Assembly: GCA_015852425.1 (NCBI GenBank)
Contig: JAAAIG010000150.1
Span: 1 to 57,103, forward strand
Direction: 5' to 3'
DNA from: Gryganskiella cystojenkinii
Lineage: Eukaryota > Mortierellomycota > Mortierellomycetes > Mortierellales > Mortierellaceae
DNA: 57,103 nucleotides
A program made the position numbers and the translations under genes. Positions 49,214 to 57,103 of this stretch are shown one piece after another. The notes beneath the pieces were generated by a model. The model was given only the letters and a program-made list of their open reading frames with translations. It was not told the origin of the DNA and did not search any database. The first letter of the stretch is position 1. Every line of letters begins with the position of its first letter.

Positions 49214-52200
49214 ATGGAGGAGAACGAAGGTACTTTTTATTCTCGATGCATACAGCCCACGCTGCGGTTTGCAACCCTCCTTCCGTGCCGCTTCCCTTTT
49301 CTTTTTTCTTTTTTCTTCTTTACTCTGAGGAAACATCCTTCAACTGAACCACCTTCCGCCCCTCTCTACCATTCATAGAAATCTGCAGGGTCTGTCGGTC
49401 AGAGGGCACTCTCGAGCAGCCATTGTTCCACCCTTGCAAATGCTCCGGAAGCATTCGTTTTGTGCATCAGGAATGGTAAATTCTCCTCATTCGATGCCTT
49501 GGTTCGAACCCCACCAAGGGCTCCCCTTCTCGTAGTTGCCTCTGGTAACTGACTGACCATAATCATCCTTATCACCCTTAACTCTCTCTCTCTCTTTTTG
49601 GATGAATAGTCTTCTGGAATGGCTCAAGCACAGCAACAAGCGCTACTGTGAACTCTGCAAGTACAACTTTTCCTTCACCCCAAGTAAGCTTTTCACGCCC
49701 TTGATAATGTTCTTGGAGGCTCTCAGAAGTCCCTGGCCGTTTAATTGTCCTTCTTGTCGAAAACTGATCGCCATAATGATTTTATCCCCCCCCTTCCCCC
49801 CCCCCCCCCCCTTAGTATACTCTCCCGAAATGCCAGCGACCATCCCCAAGACAGTCTTGATCCGACGAGCCGCCGATAAAATCTTCAAGGGAACACTGAT
49901 GGTCTTCCGAGCCTTGCTTGTTGCCACGATCTGGTTACTGATTCTACCATACTTTACGATCTGGATCTGGAGACTGTACTTTTGGATCGGCGAGACTTTT
50001 GCATTTAGGGCAAATGGTCTCGACACACCTCAATGGAACGCGACGTCGTTCTTTGCTTCAAGGTACAACATGACGGCTTTGACCTCAAACTCCACCTCGG
50101 AGAGCGGAAAAAAATCCGAGAGTGTGCCTGTCTTGCTCGCTCAGATCCTCGCCCCTGAATATCAATGGATCAGGTAAGGTCTAAAGATCTCGATCTGCGG
50201 GGGGGTTTTCAAAAAAAAGCTCTTTTATGCATAATTACTTGTTTTTTTTTTACTAAACTGACTTTTCCTTACTCACATTTAGCAAATTTATGCTGGACTG
50301 CTTCGAGGGACAGATCATCGGCGGCATTGTCATCGTCGTGTTTGTCGCTATTTTCCTTCTTCGGGAATGGGTCATTCAAAACCAGGAACACGAGCACTTG
50401 CGGTTAGGCCAAAATGACGGCGTTGTACCCGCGCCCGCAGAGGAAGCAGAGGCTCAAGGATTCAACGTCGAACACGCGGTTGAGCGTCTGATTGCAGTCC
50501 AACACCAATTCGAGGCCGTGGTCGAGGGTGAAGCCGATCTCAGCAACAGCGAAAGCGGAGGTAGCAGCAGTGGCGACAGCGACGAGGAGACAGAGTTGCC
50601 GTTTTCAAGATCAGCTCCTATTGATATCAGACCGCCCCGACGCTCAGACGCTGGACTTGCGGCTGTGACAGAGGCAGATATCTTTGGAGCTTCGTCCTCT
50701 TCCATTCCAGGACCATCGGACACGATGCCATTTCAACGTCGTCCTCCCCACCTTCCAGAAGGCTTTCATCGTGGCCCGTATGAGCAAGCCAGATTCTTTT
50801 GGGACTCTGAGGTAGCGGGCTCTATCGACAGCGGTAGCATCAGCAGTAGCAGCGGCGGCGTCAGTGGAATAGGAAATGGCAGTGCAATCGGATCCACATC
50901 GTCCTCACTTAACCCTGTGATGGCACCGTTTGGATCATGGCCAAGCGAAGGTGGATCGACATTCGGATCAACATTCGGATCGTCCAGCGGAGGGTCATCA
51001 TCAACAATGTCGGCACCAATCAGACCCGGAAATGACCGCACACACTCCTCAGATCCCACGACGGGTATGTTTGCGTCGACCAACACATTGGATCGCAGTG
51101 GGCGCAGGCCGCCTGCCATGGAAAGTCAACTCGGCCGAGATATATCCTTCACAGCACCAGAAGATATCCCACTGTTGCATGGCAGAGCCTCTTCGAGCGC
51201 CAGGGTTGAATTTGTCCATGATCCCGCTCATCAAACACACCATCCGTAAGCAAAATGATATCAGACTTACTTGCACAATGGATGACAAGGCAGTTATCAT
51301 ATTGACCATACTTATTCAATTTTTCTTTTGGATTGCTCATCGTTAGGGAGGTGCATTGGTCAGCTCCATCAGCCGCATCAACGTCACGGCGGAGGACCGA
51401 TGTCCCTGATCCTGCAACTCTACTCGGTCAGAGTGCGGACAGTGGCGACGAGCCTACATGGAGACCGATGGGCTACGAGTCGATCGTATCAAGGATGGGC
51501 ACCCCTTTGTATTGGAGCGAGGGCATTCCACTGACTTACAGGAATGTTTATCTCAAACACGATGGCACCAAGATGACCTTGGAGGAAAAGCGATCCCGGT
51601 ATTACGACTTGTGTGCCCAGAGTGACCTGTCAATACTGGATATTCAACGTCTACCAACCTTGTGGGGGACTGACCTTGGCGCAGCCCCCGATGATGCTAT
51701 TCAAGGCATGATCCGAGCCCACAGACAGAGAGAGATGGTCCGACAGATCAACGAAAGAGGCGCTCGACGTCGACTCGGAAACGCTGATGCAGCCCCCGTC
51801 TTAGCCCCTCCTGCAGCAGCAGTAAGAGCGCCTCAGCGACCACAGGGAGGGGCTCCTAGAGAAGTTCCTCGGCAACAGCTTCGAGCAGCTGCTCAAGATC
51901 GAGATGACGAAGAAGAGTTGGACGGAATCCTGGAAGTGATTGGTATGAACGGATCGTTCTGGATTTTACTGCAAAACTCATTGCTCATGGCGGCACTCAT
52001 CTGCTCCAGTCTCGGTGTTGGGATTTGGATTCCGTTTATGCTCGGCAAGACCATGCTCCTGATGAACCCACTCAATATTCTTCGTATACCCCTCGGTGTT
52101 CTCAGTCGCCTCACGGATCCGATCTTGGATTTCTTGCTAGATCGTGTCATTCCATTTATCGGCACTGTGGTTTCGAAATCGAGCGTGACAATCTTGGCAA

Positions 52201-55200
52201 AGGCGACACCTTTCCTTGCACCAGTCTTTACCCCAGTTCTCGGTCCTTCCTGGGATATCATCGCCGCGGATAAGATGAATGGCCTATATCAAGATCACGT
52301 TGTTTCGGCATGGCAAACGTTCATGGAAATTTCTACCGCGGCTTCCAACCTGGACACCGACACGCCTGCCGCTATAGGTTTGCAGGAGACCGTTCAAGGA
52401 AATGTGACTGTGAACGCGACCCTGATCCAAAATGTTGCCACAAAATGGACTGAACTCGCCTACGGCAATACCTCGGGTGATAAGGCTGCTGCCATCTTGG
52501 TCGGTTACACCATCATGTTTCTGGCCGCTTCGTGGTATTTTAGTCGGATTGAGAACGCTTATGGGCAAACATTTTCAAGGATGGCCCGTGATGTTCTTCG
52601 CCAACAGGGCCTTATTCTCAAGGTAAGCTTACCTACAGTGTTTAATGTTAGATTCGAGAGTGAGATCACAAGCGAGCTTCGAGGCACGCACTAACATTAT
52701 TATTTTTGTAAACCTGATGAATTAGGTTGCTTTCTTTATCGCGGTCGAGAACGTCATCTTTCCTCTTTTCTGTGGCGTTACAATCGCCATGTCGACTCTA
52801 CCAATATTTGAAGGGTCAACTCTCCGGTCGAGGATCGGGTTCTACTTTTTTTCACCAAACTGGTTCATCTTTTTGCACTGGATTGTCGGCACAGCCTTTG
52901 TGATCAACTTTTCCATATTTATCGGGATGTGTCGTACGATCGTTCGGCCAGGCGTGATGTGGTTTATCAAGGATCCCAATGACGAGGGGTTCAATCCCTT
53001 CCGGGAGAATCTGGAACGTCCACTCTGGCTACAGATCCGAAAACTTGCCAGGGCTGCATTCATGTACTTGACCTTGATCACGTTCGGAGTCGCCTTTGTA
53101 TTCCATGCGGTCAACTTTCTCTTCAAGGGAGTGTTCCCTCTACGATGGCCGATCGAGTAAGTCTATGTTCGAGGGTTTACTCAGTACCTAAGTACCTAGG
53201 GTTGTGTTGCAAGACGAATCAAAAATTGAAGATCTAACTAACATGAGCAGTCTGACATCGCCTAGTGAACCCATTTCGGATTTGCCCATCGATATGCTAC
53301 TCTTTCACCTGGTCGTACCGCTGACTGCGCGGTGGCTAAACCCGACTCGACGTGCCAAACAGTTTTTCATGGCCTGGTGCCGAAGTTTGGCTCGATGGAC
53401 GAGGTTAAGCTCCTTCCTCTATGGTGTGGACGGACAGCGTTTCCCAGAGGAGGAGGGATATGTCGTTTATCGAACCTGGAAGGCTTGGCTCTTGAGGTCG
53501 CGACCTCCAATTCCTGGTCTCGTGGATGCGAATAGAACGACGACTGGTAGTGGCGAGGAGTTGGATATCGAGGCGCCAGTTATCTTTGTCCAGGATGGGG
53601 CTCTTTACAGGGTACCGAACACGGATAGGATCTCGCCCCTGAAAGGTCGCCGTATATTTGTCCCTGCGGATGCGGAGGGTAATGCATTGGACCCAAATGA
53701 AGATATTTTTGGACAGGTGGATCCAAACGCAGAGCTTCATGCCCGTGGGATTGATGGCCCTAGACCCTTGGTGGATCCGAAACAAGGAACTATTGTTGTC
53801 TATGGACCACCACACTTTCAGCGCAGGCTGTTGGCCTTTGTCTTTATCCTCTGGACATCTGTTATGCTCTTCATGACCCTGGCTTTTGTGTGTCCCTGTA
53901 AGCCCAGTGTTTTTTCTTTGTGCTATGACAGCAGTATAGTACGTGGTATCCTCCAAAGCTGACGTATTTCATTTTTCTTTCATCGATACTGAATAGTGGT
54001 CGTTGGTCGCACAGTTTTCTTGTTAAAAACCTCCAAGCCCGTGCATGACGTGTACAGTTTCATTGCAGGCGTCTACTTCTTGAGCGGGTTATGGTATGCT
54101 TTGAACTGGATTGGAACCACATGGCGCGCAAACACGGCCGCCGCCCAGGGACGACCAAGGGATCTCAAAACTCATTTGAAAACGGTTGGAATCCTCGCCA
54201 AGGCTACAGTCAAACTGGTTTATTTCGGTCTCACCTTTGGTATCATCTTGCCTCTGGCCCTGGGCTTGATGGTCGAACTGTATCTGATATTACCGTTGCG
54301 TTCGGCGATTGATGGCGATAGCAATCTAATCTTCGTCGTGAACTGGGCCGTTGGATTGTTGTACATGAAGATCATTCATCGGATCCTGGCCGTGATGCCG
54401 AATAACGAGTTGATTGCGAATCTGAACCGGGTCTTTTTGAATGCAAACGTTCATCAGTGGGATGTCGGCCTTGCGACTCGACGTTTGATCCTCCCGGCGC
54501 TTGCAGCCTCTGTTCTTGTGATCGCCAGTCCTTTCGGAATGGCCTCGGCTGTGGTCTGGTATAAAGGTAAGTAACATAATAGTTTGCTCCGCACCAGCTT
54601 TTTTCTATTTTTGAATTGTATGTCTCACACCAGGATGGTTTCTTGTTTTTGTAATAGGGCTGGAAGGCGCGATCCGTTTGAGAGTGTTCACACAGGCGTA
54701 TCCAATCACATTGATGATGGCCTTGGTCGTTTTCGGAATCAAGGAGGGTGTTCAGGTCATCAAGGGATGGAGTCAGTACGTCCGAGACGAAGAGTATCTG
54801 GTCGGGCGACAGCTTCATAACCTTCAGGACGATGAGGATTTGGCCGCAGCCTCTGCTGCTGCTCGACATGGGACTGGTGCGGTCGCCGCTAATCACAATA
54901 CCGCTACTGCAGGGGTTGATGTCGCCGAGAGTGGGATCGAACAAGAAGAGGATGCGGTAGTCGAGGAACAAGACGAAGTACCAGAAGAATTCGTACGATC
55001 GTTCTCTCCTCGGCTACAAAGACTTGCTTCTTTAGAGCCTGTTGATGTCGATGAATCAAATATTGACGGTCACGGCAACGACGATGTAGAGACACCGAAA
55101 CACTTTGGGATCAGGTACAGTCGAAGGGGGTATGACGATGACCTTGTTCTCGAATCCGGTGATGAAGAAGTCATGCAGCAGCAACAACAACAACAACAAC

Positions 55201-55301
55201 GGCAGAGGACTGTTAAAGTCGAGCCTGAGGGCGATACGATCGCTCATCGCACGAGGTCCAGACGTCGATTATTGGCTCAAGAAGGCGTCTCGCATATTTG
55301 A
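49214..55301 (+). CDS. DOA10: DOA10/MARCH6-type ER membrane ubiquitin ligase
   Basis: Ten exons (49214-49229, 49379-49475, 49610-49683, 49816-50173, 50283-51245, 51347-52622, 52726-53156, 53251-53897, 53997-54566, 54658-55301) give 1691 aa. Splicing the 16-nt first exon and the next two builds a full RING-CH finger: C8, C11, C25, C27, H35, C38, C51, C54, followed by 'FTPIYSPEMP'. Many membrane helices follow (for example '[17 protein letters not shown]', '[14 protein letters not shown]', '[11 protein letters not shown]'). Ser/Gly-rich cytosolic loops and an acidic, Gln-rich C-terminus complete it. Doa10 ubiquitylates misfolded cytosolic, nuclear and ER-membrane proteins for proteasomal degradation. 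All phases agree. It ends 108 bp from the convergent F-box copy 3. Confidence 0.93.
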
Positions 55302-55348
55302 TTAAAAGAAAGGGTGAAAAACCATGTACATTAAGAACTTGAGAAAAA

Positions 55349-55354
55349 AATAAA
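55349..55354 (+). terminator. Poly(A) signal AATAAA of the DOA10-like gene
   Basis: AATAAA 47 bp after the stop, in the 108-bp gap to the converging F-box gene. Confidence 0.5.
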
Positions 55355-55409
55355 CCCTTGAAAACATTACTCTATGGTTCATGATGACCGTTTTTTAGAC
55401 TGAACACTG

Positions 55410-57098
55410 TTAGGTTCTGCTTTGAATCTTTGCCGATCGGAGCAAGGCCACTAGACTATTCCTAGTTTCGAGGTCAGGGTGCAGCGCCCCGTCAAAGGTC
55501 TCCAGGGACGGCCAATGTTTCAACATCCAGTGGATTTCTGCCTCACCCATGAACAGATACGCCTTGAGCTGCAAGACCCTCTGTAGGTTTTTCATACCAT
55601 GGAGGTGTTCCAATCCTGAATTAAATGAAAAATCCAAGGCGGCAGGGTAGCTGCGCTCGAATATTCTTTCCGCGGTTCTCCGACGTCGGTGTGGTAGATT
55701 CCTGTCCGTGCTCAGAATTTGGAGAGCAGTTAACCGGCCGAGTTGTCTCATGATTACTTGACGACGCTCGTTACGTTGAGTGACCGCAGACTTCATCGAA
55801 TGTTTGTCCGCGGTAACAGACTCAGCGGAGGATGCAGACTTTAACGACAATGATGACAACAAGTCGGTATCATCCGTGAGTGTTGACATGATGTCCACTT
55901 CTGAGAGCTCGAAATCCAGCTCCAAGCGAGTCAGGCCGAGACAGACCCAGGGTCGAGGATCCTGTATGAGATCGGCATCCGTCAAGGTCGTGGCAGCAAA
56001 GTCATCCAGACCGGGCAGGGAACACAGCATGTCTTGGATCATGGTGCCGTTGACTTGTTTTGATACTCGCAGGTTCAGCTTTCGAATACCAGCCAGGTGT
56101 TGAGGACTGAAGCCCTGGAGGATTGTGGCCCATGCTCGAGGACTAAACTTACCGCCTTGAAGAGACAAAGCGGTGAGACCGACATTTGTTCGGGTTTCTA
56201 AAAATTCGATCAGGTCCTGTTCATCGTAAGCGGAGCCGTTCATGGTGAGCGAGACGAGATTCGGACAAAATGGTTCCTGCTTCCCACTACCACTACCACA
56301 TTGGTCCCCCCGAAGGTGCGTGGACAACAATTTCAACGCTGTGGGACCTGCAAGCGGTTTACTCGGTATCGTCCAATCCAAGGTCGTCAGTTCCGGAGAG
56401 TGTCGCAACATCTCGATCTTCTCTGAGAGGGTAAGCCCGGAACAAAGTCCTATTCTCAATTCCTGGATCCTAGTTCGTTCACAACCCACGAGGGTACTCC
56501 GGAGTGTTGATTCGACTCCTTTATCATCCTGAAATTCGTGGAAATAGGCCTCCAGATGGAGAACCCGTAACTTGGACCAGGCTCTCCAACGGGTGGACCA
56601 AGTATCCCATTGGATCAGACCATGCTCAACATACAACCGCTCCAACTTTGGACAGGACTCGATTACCTCCCAGATCTTGGCTCCAGTCCAGGGAAGAAAA
56701 TTCAGGGAGAGTTCTCGTAAGGTGTCGCGATGACGTTCAATCATGGTTTGTTCGGGTAAAGCGACAGTGGGGTTCTTGGTCGCGGCGTTCGCGGCGGCCC
56801 GAGCTAGGAGGTTCAAGGATTTGAGTGACGGGCAGGTGAGTTGGTGCTTTAGGACGAGACTCATGACATTCTCCTCACAGTGCAATCGGTGGATCCAACC
56901 GGCGTTTTGTATCAACAATTCAAGTGGTGGGCTTGTGCTGCTTGAGAACTTGTCTAGGCGGACCTGGACGTCTTGCCAGATCAACGGATCAAAAGTCGCT
57001 TGCCAGTCCTTTGAAACCAGGGCACAGACCGTGAGAGAATTTCGAGAGAGGTATTGACCAATATGCAGTCTGATCTCAAGAAGACCCAAGGGATGCAT
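55410..57098 (-). CDS. F-box / leucine-rich-repeat protein (copy 3)
   Basis: A single exon encodes 562 aa from the ATG at 57098, five bases from the window edge; upstream control sequence is not visible. The F-box reads 'MHPLGLLEIRLHIGQYLSRN' with 'VSKDWQATFDPLIWQDV', nearly the same opening as copy 2. LRR-like blocks follow with the family marks 'LIEFLETRTNVGL', 'MIQDMLCSLPGLD' and 'DPRPWVCLGL'. Near 400-450 a Ser/Asp-rich insert ('DIMSTLTDDTDLLSSLS') distinguishes it from the other two. Probable SCF substrate receptor; target unknown. Confidence 0.83.
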   Translation of the reverse strand: MHPLGLLEIRLHIGQYLSRNSLTVCALVSKDWQATFDPLIWQDVQVRLDKFSSSTSPPLELLIQNAGWIHRLHCEENVMSLVLKHQLTCPSLKSLNLLARAAANAATKNPTVALPEQTMIERHRDTLRELSLNFLPWTGAKIWEVIESCPKLERLYVEHGLIQWDTWSTRWRAWSKLRVLHLEAYFHEFQDDKGVESTLRSTLVGCERTRIQELRIGLCSGLTLSEKIEMLRHSPELTTLDWTIPSKPLAGPTALKLLSTHLRGDQCGSGSGKQEPFCPNLVSLTMNGSAYDEQDLIEFLETRTNVGLTALSLQGGKFSPRAWATILQGFSPQHLAGIRKLNLRVSKQVNGTMIQDMLCSLPGLDDFAATTLTDADLIQDPRPWVCLGLTRLELDFELSEVDIMSTLTDDTDLLSSLSLKSASSAESVTADKHSMKSAVTQRNERRQVIMRQLGRLTALQILSTDRNLPHRRRRTAERIFERSYPAALDFSFNSGLEHLHGMKNLQRVLQLKAYLFMGEAEIHWMLKHWPSLETFDGALHPDLETRNSLVALLRSAKIQSRT

Positions 57099-57103
57099 TT
57101 TTT

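Noticed and set aside
48831..49378. Long Ser/Pro/His ORFs across the (CATC)n tract
   Set aside because: They are translations of a microsatellite in the divergent promoter and overlap the DOA10 first exon out of frame.
49490..49530. tRNA-like B-box 'ggttcgaacccc' in a DOA10 intron
   Set aside because: No A-box, acceptor-stem pairing or anticodon arm can be drawn upstream; chance match.

Overview
This window looks like nuclear DNA of an early-diverging fungus, most likely a Mortierellomycota (Mortierellaceae) species. Four things point that way. Nearly every gene is cut by short introns of about 50-215 nt, with GT donors, mostly TAG acceptors and CTAAC-like branch sites. Coding regions contain long Gln/His/Pro/Ser runs. 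There are three copies of an F-box/leucine-rich-repeat family that opens with a 'LLEIRLHI'-type helix. The left-edge gene belongs to a family I associate with Mucoromycota/Mortierellomycota genomes. The species assignment is inference. Exon-intron models were built by hand from splice sites, reading-frame phase and domain continuity. All complete multi-exon models sum to whole codons and end in one stop.

Layout, left to right. (1) 120-1274 (+), 5' end uncertain: a lineage-specific protein with a PD-(D/E)XK-like core. (2) 1533-1859 (+): a decayed TnpB/Fanzor-like transposase tail. (3) 2201-6776 (+): a Bye1-like PHD/TFIIS-M/SPOC transcription factor. (4) 6777-8285: repeats and an unrecognised relic ORF. 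(5) 8286-15578 (-): a very long ABCC transporter with degenerate ATPase motifs. (6) 17655-18524 (+): a secreted ferritin-like protein with a clear TATA box. (7) A tight minus-strand trio: SWT1-type PIN nuclease (18646-20867), F-box/LRR (21131-22861) and diphthamide synthetase DPH6 (23007-26035), followed by a small low-complexity ORF (26215-26541). (8) 27800-30217 (-): an APC-family amino-acid/choline permease. (9) 31452-32666 (+): an intronless lipid (DAG/sphingoid) kinase. (10) 32667-34717: a minisatellite and a frameshifted pseudogene. (11) 34718-36430 (+): a second F-box/LRR. (12) 37081-38314 (+): CMS1-like ribosome-biogenesis protein. (13) 38460-41417 (-): GPI transamidase subunit GAA1. 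(14) 41975-45959 (+): BAR-PH-ArfGAP-ankyrin (ACAP-type) protein. (15) 46780-48804 (-): BRCC36-like JAMM deubiquitinase. (16) 49214-55301 (+): DOA10/MARCH6 ER ubiquitin ligase. (17) 55410-57098 (-): a third F-box/LRR.

Most genes are housekeeping and do not form a single pathway. The recurring theme is ubiquitin: three candidate SCF substrate receptors, one K63-type deubiquitinase and the DOA10 ligase. The last two are head to head across 409 bp. A second membrane-biology pair, GAA1 and ACAP, is head to head across 557 bp. The least explained items are the PD-(D/E)XK-like left-edge gene, the ABCC protein that appears to have lost residues needed for ATP hydrolysis, and two unidentified gene relics (7286-7498 and 33182-33823) that lie beside repeat clusters.
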